Positions 21,131 through 31,779 of a stretch of 64,000 nucleotides of DNA are shown here, piece by piece. Position numbers and translations under genes: made by a program. Position 1 is the stretch's first letter. Every line of letters begins with the position of its first letter. Source of the DNA: Tenrec ecaudatus (Eukaryota; Chordata; Mammalia; Afrosoricida; Tenrecidae); the NCBI RefSeq assembly GCF_050624435.1, contig NC_134541.1:103660805-103724804 (forward strand), written 5' to 3'. Below the pieces are notes generated by a model that was not told the DNA's origin, searched no databases, and saw only the letters and a list, made by a program, of their open reading frames with translations.

Positions 21131-21890
21131 GTCCTCCTCCTTTGGGTCCCCCCAGGAGGGGCTAGTTCCCATCTGGGGGATGTGGAGGGTTTCCTGTCCC
21201 CTCCTCTGCATTTCCCGACCTCATCCTCATTCTTCAAAAACCGCAACCAGTTTCACTTAATTCCCTCTGGGCCTCAGTTTCCCCATCTGGAAGCTAGCGC
21301 CATCATGCACTGCTGTCCTTGTTGGCTGCTGTCAAGTCATGCCCTGACTCGAGGCCGCCCGGGGGCAATGGAAGGGGACCTCGGCACGAAGGGGCTGCAG
21401 ACCCAACTCCTGCATCCCACGGGCTTTCGTTAGCTGATTTTTGCTAGATCACCAGGCCTTTCTTCCTGGTCCGTCTGGAAGCTCCGAGCACTCTAACAGC
21501 ACATGAGCCCTCCTTTGACAGATGGCGGGGCTGCACCTGATGTGCCCTGGCTGGGAAGTGAACCCAGGTCTCCCTCGTGCAAGGCGAGTTGGTGTTCAGT
21601 CACGGAAAGCCCATGCGTGTCCCGGGAGAACTGTGCTCCACAGGGTTTTTGGTGGCTGATTTTTCAGAAATCGATGGCCAGGCCTTTCTTCCGAGACGTC
21701 CATGGTGGACTTGAACAGCCGGCCTAGGTGAGCAGCCACGTAAGTTAGTTAACCGTTTGGGTGATCTTTGACCTGCTGGCGGAGACGGTCTTTGGTGTTG
21801 GGGCCCCTTTAGTGAAGTCCCACTATTAATTTTTAACATGAAGACCAGCAGTCAGCTCTGTGAAGGAGTACCATCACCAAGCCCCGAATC
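21131..21890. other. Unassigned ABAT intron sequence with MIR remnant
   Basis: At about 21,268-21,300 'gggcctcagtttccccatctgg' is a minus-strand MIR core. The rest is unrecognised. Confidence 0.45.
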
Positions 21891-21892
21891 AA

Positions 21893-22032
21893 AATGCAAA
21901 CTCACTGCCGTCGAGTCGATGCTGACTCACCGGGGCCCTAAAGGACAGCCCCTGCGGGTTTGTGAGACTGTCATGCTTCACACAAGCGGATGGCTCTCTC
22001 TCTCTCTCTGCCACGGAGCCGCTCCTCACCGG
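21893..22032 (-). mobile_element. AfroSINE
   Basis: Plus-strand 'actcactgccgtcgagtcgatgctgactc' then the body, with an internal (CT)n run at 21,993-22,009, ending at 'gagccgctcctca'. Confidence 0.85.
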
Positions 22033-23040
22033 ACGATGACGGCAGAAAATGAAAATGAATGGGAGGCACCTGTCTCTTCCCAAGGCCAGAATGGGCCATC
22101 TGCTGCTCATGGGGTCCTTTCACAGCTGCCGGGGGGAGGGGAGGGGGAGGCGTGCGCCCCTCTCTACCCTGAGATGCCAACTCAAGTGGGGAGACAGTTT
22201 GTGGACTCCGCAACTTTCTCCCAGAGCCCAGGGCAGCCGCGTGACAACACGCCACTGCTGACCTCCTGCGGAGGTCCTCAAGTGTATCGGGGACGCTGTG
22301 TTCCAGGATGCCAGCAGGCAGGGCTAGGGCGGGGCTCGGCAGCTGCAAGCCCAGGAGAGAGGGGTGAGGACAGTAGTCTTGGGCACTACTTACCCAGACG
22401 CAACTCGGAACAGCGCCTGCGACTCCTGGCACCCACCTGAATCCCATCAAGACCGGGAAGCGAAGAGGACGGACCAGGAAGCCCTCCCCAGTCCCAAATG
22501 AGAATTCCCCACTCTGGGCAGATCCCAGGCAGGGAGGACAGGGAGATCATGGCTGGAGGAGGATGTTCCCAAGCAGGCACTGGGGGAGGGAGGCCTTCCT
22601 GTCTCTCCCCCTCCTTCTCTGCCCCAAGAGACACTGCTTGGATCTGATGACTAACCCTCCAGACCCCTCTGCTCCTGTCTGTTCTTCAACCCTCCTGCAT
22701 GCCCCCTCCCCGCCCCCCACTACTGGGATGCACACCCTGCATCTGACACTGTGGGCATCTCCAATCCAGGACTCCCAGAAACCTCTAAGGCCGCTGCATG
22801 AAACTTTTGCTCAGAGGGGGCGGGTGGTTTGCCTGGGGTCTCACAGGAGACTGCTGACGAGCCCTGTTCTCCAGATGGGGGAAAGACACTCGGAGACCTG
22901 TGGCCTGCGCAGCATGACCCATGTAGAGAGTGCCTCCTGGGTCCTCCTAAGGCCCGAGTCTTCAGCTGCATTTCCAAAGAGATTATGTTGAGTGGAACGT
23001 AGGTACGTGCTTGTCGGAAGAGTTGTGCACTTGCTTATAT
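22033..23040. other. Unassigned ABAT intron sequence
   Basis: About 1 kb with no recognised repeat or exon, the longest repeat-poor stretch in this intron. Confidence 0.4.
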
Positions 23041-23228
23041 TAAAGTGGACTTAGCGTGGCCCATCAGTCAAAAAGAAGCCTCACTTTTCAGTGCGGTCGA
23101 CAGATGCAGTGGCTGCAAACAGCAACGGCTGCATGAATGGCTTTGGCGTTGAGCCCAGGCAATGGTCTGTTTTTTGTTATACATCAGGTTGCTGTGAGTC
23201 GGAACCTACTTGATGGCAAATAGCAACC
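23040..23228 (+). mobile_element. RTE-derived 3' fragment
   Basis: Ends 'tgctgtgagtcggaacctac' and 'ttgatggcaaatagcaac', the RTE/AfroSINE tail. The upstream part is weak. Confidence 0.6.
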
Positions 23229-23339
23229 CGAGGGGGGTACAACTTGAAACTTATGAATAGGTGGATATGGTTGCTTAGGCCTGGCGACACAGTGGTTACG
23301 CCCTCGGGGGTTAGAACCTTCTAGATACTCCTTAAGAGA

Positions 23340-24243
23340 ACGATGTGGTAGTCCGAGTCCATAGAGATGTATGGCCTTGCTGTCAAGTGGCACAGCATTG
23401 CACAAAGACAGTGTTGTACAACCTACTTGGGTAGGAAGACCAAGGTCTGAAAAGCTCACGGACGGGGCCATCAGAAGTGCAACTCTTGGCCTCTCCCAGT
23501 CCAGAGGAAAGAAGAGTGAAGGAAATCAAGGACGCATGGAAACAAGTAGTCCAGTGGACTAATGAACCACATGGACCATCAGCCTCCATGACCCCGAGTT
23601 CAGAAGAACTAGATGGCACGAGGCTACCAGCACCAACCGCTCTGAAAAGGATCACCGAGAAGACCCGGGATAGAGTGGGAGGAAAGGGTGGGACAGAACC
23701 CAAGGTCATAAAGGAGACCAGTTAACGGAGTCAGAAGGAGACCAGTTAACGGAGTCAGAAGGAGACCAGTGGAACGCCTGAGACGAGGGCCCTGAGTCAC
23801 CTTTCAGCTGTGGAACTGAACTCACCCCCTGGCTCAATTTCAGCCGAACATCGGCAAGTCTATAAATGGGGGTAAGTAACAGTCAGGTGACATTAGGGAG
23901 GTCCCACACCAAACTAAACTCACTGATGTCGATGCTGACTCGCAGCAGCCCTATGGGGTGGGACAGAACCGCCCTGTGAGTTCTGGAGAACGTAACTCTC
24001 TGGGAGTAGAAAGCCGGGTCTTTCTCCTGAGAGGTACACACACTAGAACTATTGGCCATCTGGGATCAGAAGGGCAGCACTGACCCATGGACAAAGGAGG
24101 AATGGGAACAGGAATGATGGGAAGTGGGGTGCAGAATGCTCCGTGGTGGGGAAGGCAACCAATGGGATGAAACCAAACATGTACGAATTGTTGAGCGGAA
24201 CACGGATCAGCTCTGTAAGCCTTCACCCGGTGCACAATAAAAG
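23340..24243 (+). mobile_element. L1 3'UTR (older afrotherian type), split by an AfroSINE
   Basis: Landmarks: 'agaggaaagaagagtgaagg', 'gaagaactagatggcacgag', 'gaccagttaacggagtcaga', then after an AfroSINE (23,908-24,035) 'atgggaacaggaatgatggg', 'ggaaggcaaccaatgggatg' and a terminal 'ctgtaagccttcacccggtg' followed by ACAATAAA at 24,234-24,241. This is the polyadenylated end of an L1 on the plus strand. A 24-bp tandem repeat lies within it (23,711-23,770, period exact at 23,711, 23,735, 23,759). Confidence 0.8.
23908..24035 (-). mobile_element. AfroSINE inside L1 3'UTR
   Basis: 'ccaaactaaactcactgatg' to 'gccgggtctttctcctgag', minus strand. Confidence 0.85.
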
Positions 24244-24653
24244 CGTTTACAGTTCCCGAACCCCGCTGGGCAGTGCCACTCTTTCCAATACAAGTGGAAA
24301 TCAGCTTGCCAGCAATGGGTTTTGTTCTTGGGGAGGAGGGGTGCTTAGGACGGTGCTCCATAAATACAGGGAGTCCGCTGACGGCTCGTTTAGAGGCATG
24401 GTGGTAACTCCAGTGCTCAGGCTGGCAGTCACGCGAAGGCTCCGTGCAACAGAGCCGCCTACACACAACCTCATCTACCTACCCCTCCCGACAGCCTGCC
24501 AGCGGACGTCGTGTGACCCCCGCCTTACACACCAGGTGCAGAGAGCCTTCCCTGCCAGCAAACAGAGCTGGGACTCACTGCAAACCAAGGGGTGTGGGGT
24601 GACCTGGAGAGCACTTGGGAAGCAAGGGAGCGTGGCCGGGGGGTCCTCTAGAC

Positions 24654-24845
24654 CAGTAGTTCTCAACCTTCCTAATGCCAAGACCCTTTAATACAGTTCC
24701 TTGTTGGGGTGACCCCAACCATAAAATTATTTTCGTTGCTACTTCATCACTGTAATTTTGCTACTGTTATGAATCGGGTGACCCCTGTGAAAGGGTCATT
24801 TGACACCCCCCAAACGAGTCAAGACACACAGGTTGAGAACCGCTG
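24654..24845 (-). mobile_element. SPIN (SPACE INVADERS) hAT MITE, complete
   Basis: A 192-bp element with terminal inverted repeats CAGTAGTTCTCAACCTT and CAGGTTGAGAACCGCTG. It is flanked by the exact 8-bp target duplication CTCTAGAC (24,646-24,653 and 24,846-24,853). Internal landmarks 'aaaattattttcgttgctac' and 'gtgacccctgtgaaagggtc' match the SPIN nonautonomous consensus I remember, in reverse orientation. SPIN is a hAT transposon known to have moved horizontally into several tetrapod lineages including tenrecs. The copy has both ends and no coding capacity. Confidence 0.95.
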
Positions 24846-25140
24846 CTCTAGACCCTACCCAAGCCACCGTGGGGCTGTGCAGGCCCATGGCAGACACTGT
24901 TCTCTGCCTCTCCCTTCAGGATGTGCTCAGGGGTGCTGCAATACACACAAGCAGCCTCCTGGTATTGCACTCAGATGACACTGGAGGGGGGTGTTTATGA
25001 CCTGAAGGCTCGCGGCAGCCCTCATCTAGCCAGTCTGTTGGCGCCATTTCCCCCCATGCTCTCATTCTGTGAGTCTGTGACGTACTTTGGTCATTCTCAC
25101 AAGATCTCAAGCTTTTTCTAATGCTCTTGCATTATGAATA

Positions 25141-25343
25141 GGAGTCCTGGTGGTGTCGTGGGTTACTCACTGGGCTATTGACCTCCAAGGTCAGCAGTTT
25201 GAAACCACCAGCAGCTCCACCAGAGAAAGATGAGGCTTTTTATTCCCATTAAAGAATTATAGTCTCCAAAACTCAAAGGGGCAGTTCTACTCTCTCCTAT
25301 GGGGTCACCATGAGTCAGAAACGACTCGACAGCAGGGAGTTTG
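25141..25343 (+). mobile_element. AfroSINE, full length
   Basis: Head 'ggagtcctggtggtgtcgtg', 'agcagtttgaaaccaccagc', 'gagaaagatgaggcttttta' and tail 'gtcagaaacgactcgacagc'. All blocks present. Confidence 0.93.
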
Positions 25344-25382
25344 GAGTCAAGTGATTGCATTATGAAATAATAGATTACCTAA

Positions 25383-25545
25383 ACCCCAAACAAAACCTAC
25401 TGCCATCGAGCCAATTTTCACTCTGGGGCTTTGTAAATCTTTAGAAGAGCAGACAGCCTCATCTCTCTCCCGAGGAGTAGCTGGTAGGTTTGAACCACTG
25501 GCCTCTTCAGTTAGCATCCCAGTGTTTACTCAACAGCTCCACCAA
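25383..25545 (-). mobile_element. AfroSINE
   Basis: Plus-strand 'aaacctactgccatcgagcc' to 'ttagcatcccagtgtttact', diverged. Confidence 0.85.
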
Positions 25546-25735
25546 ACTAACAGACGATGCCATCGAGCGAAGTCCAACTCATAAGGCAGAATAAACTGCA
25601 CCTATGGGTGTCCGAGACTGTAACTCTTAGGGGAGTAGGCAGCTTCATCTTTCTCCAATAGAGCGGCTGGTGGTTTTGAACTGCTGACCTTGTGTTTAGC
25701 AGCCCTACAAACAACCCACTATGCCATTAGGGCTT
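25546..25735 (-). mobile_element. AfroSINE
   Basis: Abuts the previous copy in the same orientation. It ends with head complement 'ccactatgccattagggctt'. Confidence 0.88.
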
Positions 25736-25804
25736 CTTTCAATAGCCCACAGCATGGTATAAGCATAACAATGGTGTGGACCCAAACCCCCACTATCTCT
25801 GAGG

Positions 25805-25972
25805 CCCTGGCTGGTGCAAACTATTAACACCCTTTCCAGCTGACCAAAGCGTTGGTGGTTTAAGTCTACTCCGAGGCACCTTGGAAGAAAGGACTGCTGA
25901 TCTACTTCTGAGAAATCAACTCTTGTAAACCCTGTGAGGCCAGTCCTATCCCGACACCCATGGGCTGTCACG
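25805..25972 (+). mobile_element. AfroSINE, diverged
   Basis: Head 'ccctggctggtgcaaactat', 'gttggtggtttaagtctact', tail near 'gggctgtcacgagt'. Confidence 0.7.
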
Positions 25973-25979
25973 AGTGGGG

Positions 25980-26420
25980 GTGCGCTAGCAGTAGCAGGTA
26001 TAACATGTCTGCAAAATGCGGCTCTTTCTCACTCTTCCACCTCCCAGGGAAGGGGGCCTCCAGGCACTCGGCTTTCAGGGAACCAGGCAGCCACTGCCTC
26101 TGAGGACTCCAGGACCCAAGTCTTGAGTCATCCTGAGATGGGGTTGCCTTCTGGGTTCCACCTGCTCCCGTGACACAAATGGAGAAAATGAGTGCTCACA
26201 TGATTTAGGGGATGGCTGTAATCTCCAGTCTGCCCCACAGTCATCGCCCATTGGGTGACCCTGATGAGGCACTGCCCCTTGGGTTTCTGGGCTCCCATGG
26301 AGAAAGCACGGTCAGGTCACACGTTCCAAGTGATCGAGCACACCACTGAAATGATATCCCCGCCCAGGTCCCATTTACCCTGTAACGGGGATGCTGGTGC
26401 CCAGGACTGAGGTGGCCTAG
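25980..26420. other. Unassigned ABAT intron sequence
   Basis: No exon or repeat recognised. Confidence 0.4.
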
Positions 26421-26427
26421 GCCAGTC

Positions 26428-26530
26428 CTTCTCAAACTGTAGCGTGCAGATGAGTCAGCCCCGGGGAGTTGACGTAGCAGAGCCATGTTTCAACACAAGA
26501 CAGGCTTAGGAGGGGATTCTGAACTCTCAA
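26428..26530 (+). mobile_element. MER5-like hAT remnant
   Basis: 'cagtccttctcaaactgtag' followed by 'cgtgcagatgagtcagcccc' resembles the 5' part of the old eutherian MER5 family. 3' end lost. Confidence 0.5.
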
Positions 26531-26539
26531 CCAGCTTCT

Positions 26540-26790
26540 ACAGTGCCCCTCACAGGCAAGCATCGCGAGCCTTCCCCTCATGTACTTTGCCCATGTCATC
26601 AGGAGACACCAGTCCTCAGAGAAGGACATCTGCTTGGTAAAGTGGAGGGGGAGTGAAAAAGAGGAAGTCTCTTCACAAGATGGATTGACACCCTGGCTGC
26701 AACAATGGGCTCAAACAGAAGAACCTTTTTAAGGACGGTGTGCTGTGAGTTGGAGCTGACTAGATGACACCTATTAACAATGTCCCTTAT
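26540..26790 (+). mobile_element. RTE 3'-end fragment
   Basis: 'catgtactttgcccatgtcatcagg', 'tgcttggtaaagtggaggggg', 'agatggattgacaccctggctgcaac' and tail 'gagctgactagatgacacc'. Confidence 0.85.
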
Positions 26791-26929
26791 TTGGTAAGCC
26801 AATCTCATGTTTGAGCTACAAGGCGACCTCAGGGGCTAGTTTGAGCTCAAGGCTTAATCTCCAGGATTCTTCACTCTCCCCACTGCCAAATGAATAGACT
26901 GAACTTGCTGGTGGCGCCCTGTGGTGCAG

Positions 26930-27076
26930 TAAGTCCATTCAACTCTTAGAGACCTTATAGGACAGGGCAGAACTGCCCCTGTGGGTCCCAAGACCAGGAG
27001 TAGAAAGCCTCAATTTTCTCTCGAAGAGTAGCTGGTGGCTTTGTACTTCTGACCTTGTAGTTAGCAGCCCACTGCA
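26930..27076 (-). mobile_element. AfroSINE
   Basis: 'gaccttataggacagggcag', 'agtagaaagcctcaattttc' and 'ctgaccttgtagttagcagc' on the plus strand. Confidence 0.85.
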
Positions 27077-27114
27077 GAACATCTCAACTGGTCAAGATTC
27101 CAGCACACTGTTAC

Positions 27115-27278
27115 TAATCCAAGGCTGTCATTGGTGGTCTGAACCCACCAGTATTTCCCAGAAGGAGGAGACAGCCTGCTTCCACACAGATGACAGCCGT
27201 GGGGACCCTGGGGGCAGTCCTGCTCTGTCCTGCAGAGTTGCTACGAGTTGGAATTGGCTTGACTGCAGTGGGTGTAAG
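27115..27278 (+). mobile_element. AfroSINE, diverged
   Basis: 'gtggtctgaacccaccagta', 'gcagtcctgctctgtcctgc', tail 'gagttggaattggcttgact'. Confidence 0.8.
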
Positions 27279-27279
27279 T

Positions 27280-27650
27280 GGGGGACGCTGCCAGTTCTAT
27301 GTACTGGACTTTTAGGAATGAACACTCTTGTGGCTCAGGTTTCCCAGGGGAACATGGCAACTGGAAGGGGATATTCTGCCAGACCAGGATTCTAGCAAAG
27401 TAGATACTCGGGTGATGGGGCATGGCCATTTCTGCTTGAACAAGCCCTCTGTGGGCTTCAGATGCTAAAATCTGAGCACCGCCGTGCTGGGCAGAGAAAA
27501 CAAGCCGGTGGGGCCCATATGGATGAATAACGCTTTGCTCCCCCATGTGGAGGCTCATGTCCGAGCTCTAAAGTTAAAATTGATGTATGTACAGATGAAT
27601 CCAATCCACTTCCTCAGCCAGTCAGTTACCCACGCACCAACCCACCATTT
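27280..27650. other. Unassigned ABAT intron sequence
   Basis: No exon or repeat recognised. Confidence 0.4.
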
Positions 27651-27654
27651 TTCT

Positions 27655-27777
27655 GTCCATCCACATACTTGCCCTCTCACCATACTAACTCATACACCTT
27701 TCTGTATGTCCATCCGTATATCCATCCTTCTATCCATCCAGTCTCCCGTCCATTCGCTCACTCACCTATCTATTCAC

Positions 27778-27810
<33 letters not shown>

Positions 27811-27836
27811 ACTTACCTATCCATCCATCCATCCAG
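27655..27836. repeat. TCCA/TCTA microsatellite region
   Basis: Irregular TCCA and CTCA units give way to a pure (TCTA)n run at about 27,776-27,810 and then TCCA units. Confidence 0.92.
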
Positions 27837-27894
27837 TACTTCCGGTCTTATGGAAAAGAAGGCAGTTGTTTATGAGGGTAGCTTCTCAAGGTTT

Positions 27895-28027
27895 TCAGAT
27901 ATTGAGTTTTTCCCCCCAGACACTGATCACCAGGCCTTTCTCCCAAGGTGTCTCTGGGTAGATTCAAACCCCCAACCTTTCCATCAGCAGCTGAGTCAGT
28001 TAACAAGTTGCACCGCCCAGGGACTCC
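27895..28027 (-). mobile_element. AfroSINE-related fragment
   Basis: Tail-less minus-strand copy with 'tgggtagattcaaacccccaac', 'gttaacaagttgcaccgcccagggactcc'. Confidence 0.75.
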
Positions 28028-28035
28028 AGTGAAAC

Positions 28036-28172
28036 CTAAAACCAAATCTACTGCCATCGAGTCAATTCTGACTCACAGTGACCCTATGTAGGGTTTACCA
28101 AGACTGTAAATCTTTATGGGAGCAGGCAGCCTCATCTTTGTCCCTTGGCGTGAGTATTGAGATTGAACTGCC
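28036..28172 (-). mobile_element. AfroSINE, head missing
   Basis: 'atctactgccatcgagtcaattctgactc' is a well kept tail, then 'gactgtaaatctttatggg'. Confidence 0.88.
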
Positions 28173-28174
28173 GG

Positions 28175-28870
28175 GCTTCCAGAGAGAGTAGTTAGGAAAT
28201 AGAACCTGCCTCACTGGGTTAATATGAGACTAATCAAGCCAGGGTGTCAAGTGCCTGGTTCCCAGTTGGTGCTGAATTAGCATAAACTCTGGCCTCACCT
28301 AGTGCTTCCCCAGCTTGTCTGCCTCTCTCCTTACAGGCCTAAGGACAGAACGGGGCAGTGAGAGGGTGCACGCTGTCCAGGCTGAGGCTTCAAGAACGCT
28401 CAGCAGACTGAGTCCCTCCCTGAGTTTAACTGGCCTCGTTACCTCAGGACACCCGTGCATTTAACTATCTTACCATCCCAGGGACTGGGTGGCCTGACTG
28501 CATTCCTTCAGTAAGACTGTCAACTCTCCAAGGACAAATTTCCCTCCTCCCCCAAAATCCAACTCAAATTCCATGGTCCTGAGGAAACCATCCCGGACAC
28601 CCCCCCCCCCCCCCCGACCCCAACCCATTCTGTATCTGCCTCTGTGAGCCTCCCACATCAAGCCTACCTCACTCAGTGACTGTCAGCCAGGGCTTCTCCC
28701 CTCCTGAAAGCATCTAGAGAACACACCTGTGACTGACCCCGATCCTGGGGGCCCAGCGCCGCCCCCACCCCCCAGCAGGAGATGCTCAGTGCACGGGGTA
28801 TTGTGTTCACAGTGGTGGTGAGCACACGTGCACACATAGTCCCATTTTTGCCATTCTAAAGCACAGGCCA
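28175..28870. other. Unassigned ABAT intron sequence with poly-C
   Basis: A pure C run of 16 bases at 28,600-28,615. Otherwise nothing recognised. Confidence 0.5.
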
Positions 28871-29084
28871 TAAGTATGTTTACATTGTCTTCCGGGAGCC
28901 TGGGGTAGATTTGAAGCCTAGACCTCTTGGCTAGGAATTGAGCCCTTAACCATTGTACTCCCGGGGCCTTCTCGGAGATGGAGGTGATAGTCCAGTTTCA
29001 GTGGGAGGGTTACAAGTGTTGTTCATGTTGTGGGGGCTCAGCAACTGGACACCCTACCTCATCTGGCGGAAACTACAGCAAAGA

Positions 29085-29268
29085 AGGAAGGTTGTGGGTT
29101 AAGCGTTGGGCTGAAAACTGCAAGGTCGGCGGTTCGAACCTACCAGCTGCTCCTCAGGAGAAAGGCGAGGCTGTCTGCTCCCGTAAAGAGTTACAGTCTT
29201 GGAAAACCATAGGAGAGTTCTACTCTGTCCTATCAGGTGTGAGTCAGAATGGACTTAGTGGCAGTGGG
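29085..29268 (+). mobile_element. AfroSINE
   Basis: 'gtcggcggttcgaacctacc', 'ggagaaaggcgaggctgtct', 'gagttctactctgtcctatc', tail 'gtcagaatggacttagtggc'. A minus-strand head fragment may precede it at about 28,900-28,970. Confidence 0.9.
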
Positions 29269-29269
29269 G

Positions 29270-30120
29270 AGGCAGTAGAAGCACCTACTATGTGAATGGC
29301 AGGTACTTCAGTTCCCCTGGGGGGTGAAGGGGGAAGTATGATTTGGAGCCCTGGCAGCGGGGCATCTGGCTACGACTGGAGATATATTTGGCTACCTTAG
29401 CTGGCATGTGGGCTGCCACTGGCATCAAGCGTGGCAAGGCCAGAGAGGCTGCTCAGTATTCTATCATGCACAGGACCCCAACCGCAGAGGCTGGCTGTAC
29501 CCCTGGCGGGCATCAGACTGCAAGGCTACGCCGCTGCGTGCTGGGTCGTGTCTACATCCAGCACTGTCCAGTGCCCAGCTTCAGACCTGAGCCGGCTTTG
29601 CACTATGCCACCACCGTCACTTCCATCTGCTCAGCTGCCTCACGCTGTGGGAGGGGAGCCCAGTCGGAGAGCCTGGTGACTGGCCCAAGACTACACCAGA
29701 AGTGGCAGGTGTGGATTCTAGGGGCAGGTGGATGGGTCTCCCGACCCCTCCTCACTACGGTTTTCCCCTCATGCTCTGAATGGCCACCCCGGCTGCAGCC
29801 CGTTTGCTGGGGAAGAGGGAGTTATTTGTGGGGACCTGGTGTGTATGTAGGTAGGGGTGCTGTTTTCCTGATCAAATGCCCCAGGAAGAAACTCAGCTCA
29901 ATACAGAGACAGCAGGGACTGGGGGGCCTGAGGGAGTGGGTTCCCAGAGGGGGGCCCCTCAAGGATTGTCTGCAGTCTTCCACCCCCACCCTCTGCCCCC
30001 TCACCCCCAGCCAGTGCCTGAGGCCTTGTGGCTGAGTTCCTCCATCGGACTGCTCCCAGTCCTACCTGTCATCCTGGGCTGATATGGATTTTCCCAAGCT
30101 TAGCCAAGCCTTGACTTGGC
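29270..30120. other. Unassigned ABAT intron sequence with old hAT/MIR remnants
   Basis: About 29,445-29,510 ('ggctgctcagtattctatca', 'tgcacaggaccccaaccgca') resembles an old MER5-type segment. 29,640-29,690 is MIR-like. The 230-codon open frame here is GC-rich chance reading and has no recognisable domain. Confidence 0.4.
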
Positions 30121-30123
30121 TGA

Positions 30124-30262
30124 GAAGCCCTGGTGGCACAATGGTTAAGCACTCACTGCTGACCAATAGGGTGACGGTCAGGACCCTCCAGTGGTTCCAC
30201 GGGAGATAAGCCCTGGCAATCTGCTCTCGTAGAGATGACCACCGCAGGGCAGTTTGACTCCT
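30124..30262 (+). mobile_element. AfroSINE, diverged
   Basis: Head 'agaagccctggtggcacaatggttaag' is excellent; the body is degraded. Confidence 0.85.
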
Positions 30263-30289
30263 TCTACAGGCTTGCTAGATGGAGAGGGT

Positions 30290-31770
30290 ACCCGGCAAAC
30301 AATGACAGATTTTATTGGGGGGTGTCAATGAAAGGGTCCCAAAGGATGAGCAGTGAAGATGCCCAGGTGGTACTGGTGTGTGTGGGGGAGGGGGAGACAA
30401 TGACTAGTTGCTGCATGACCTTCGAAGACCCTTGTCATTCTCTCAGATGAGTGGCATGGGAGGACTGGAGTGGTGGACAGCACCCTGCCCCCCATGGACC
30501 ACGAGAACCTGGCCGGTTGGGCCACCCACCGCCTGGGTGACCTTGAGTCTGTCCCTCCTCCCCCTCTTAGTGCATCTGTCTGGTCAACAGGAGGGGCGGG
30601 GGCTTTGTCTAGAAGCCTCTTCAGGGTTTAGGACCCGAGACTGGGCCGGCTACCTCCCTGCAAGGCTGACCTCTTTGAGGTGTGCTTCCCCAAGCTTGCA
30701 CAGTGCCCACAGCCCAAAAGCCCAATCAAAGCATCCCCCGGCAACTGCTTCCACCCCCTCAGGCCATCAACCCTCTGGTCCCTAGTCTTGCTCCATCAAA
30801 GCCAACAGTCCTCAGACCAACTAGTGGACCAGACCAGCAGCATCCAGTGTCCTACCCATGCCCAGGGAGTTCCACCAGGCAGTGCCCACAGCAGCTGGGG
30901 GTTAGCCAGGGACCCTCCACAAGCAATACCCATGACCTGTGTGTGTGTGTTGAGGGTGAGGGGCTCCCTTCTGGTCCTACTGCCTCAGAGCCTGTCTCTG
31001 CAGTGAGAGTTTGGGGGTGCCGGGTTTCAGAGACGTCAGTCTTCCTGACACTCAGTGGAGTGGGTGGGAAGGAGATGGGGGGCAGCACTGAAGCAAGTGG
31101 GTTGGGGTGGACCAGAGGGCGCTTTGGAGAAAAGGGCAGAGGGGGTGGAGTTAGGTGGGGCCGTGGTCAGTTTGACCCTCATCCATGGTATTTTTCAGCA
31201 CACAGCCCTGACCCACACATCTGGGCTGGGGGTGACGGGGGACCCCAAGATGCCTTTGTGGGTGGCAATGGGACACTATTGTCTTTTATCAGTGAGGAAG
31301 AGTCTTGATATTCTGGGGGTGGGTCTCCCACCTCTAATTTTTGAGGTGAGGTGTGGGAGAACTGTTTTGGGGTGACTTTCACAGTCTCTACCAGAGACTT
31401 TCCTGGTCTTAAGGTAAAGCTCATTTCCCAGAGCATTTGGGGGACTCTACTTTCCACTGAGGGGATGAGTTGAAAAGGGCAGAGCGGGGAGACTAGAACT
31501 TAATTTTTCAGGGTCATCAGTGTACCCCATTTTTTGGGGGGTCACATTCCAAGGGTGAAACCAGGGAGAGGACCCCCGTCTCTCACTGCATGGTGCCAGG
31601 AGTAAGGGCCATTTCGGAGGGGAACGGAAGCCATTTTGCTCTGGGGGCGTGGAGCGCGGAAGACCCTAATGTTTTGAGGGACGGGGCCACCTTCCCCGGA
31701 GAATGAAGGCCCCGTTCCTGAGCAAAGATGCCCCAGTTTGGCTTCCTGGGAGCAGGGCAGGACTTCATCC
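30290..31770. other. Unassigned sequence just inside ABAT intron 1
   Basis: Nearly 1.5 kb with no AfroSINE, immediately downstream of the inferred promoter on the minus strand. Repeat poverty next to a CpG island fits a regulatory zone; no motif is decisive. Confidence 0.4.
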
Positions 31771-31779
31771 CAGCCCCCT

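Noticed and set aside
23480-23709. 82-codon frame in the L1 3'UTR as a gene
   Set aside because: It lies wholly within a repeat that ends with a polyadenylation signal and is interrupted by an AfroSINE.
29343-30035. 230-codon plus-strand open frame
   Set aside because: GC-rich intron sequence with MIR and MER5-like remnants; no splice structure or homology.
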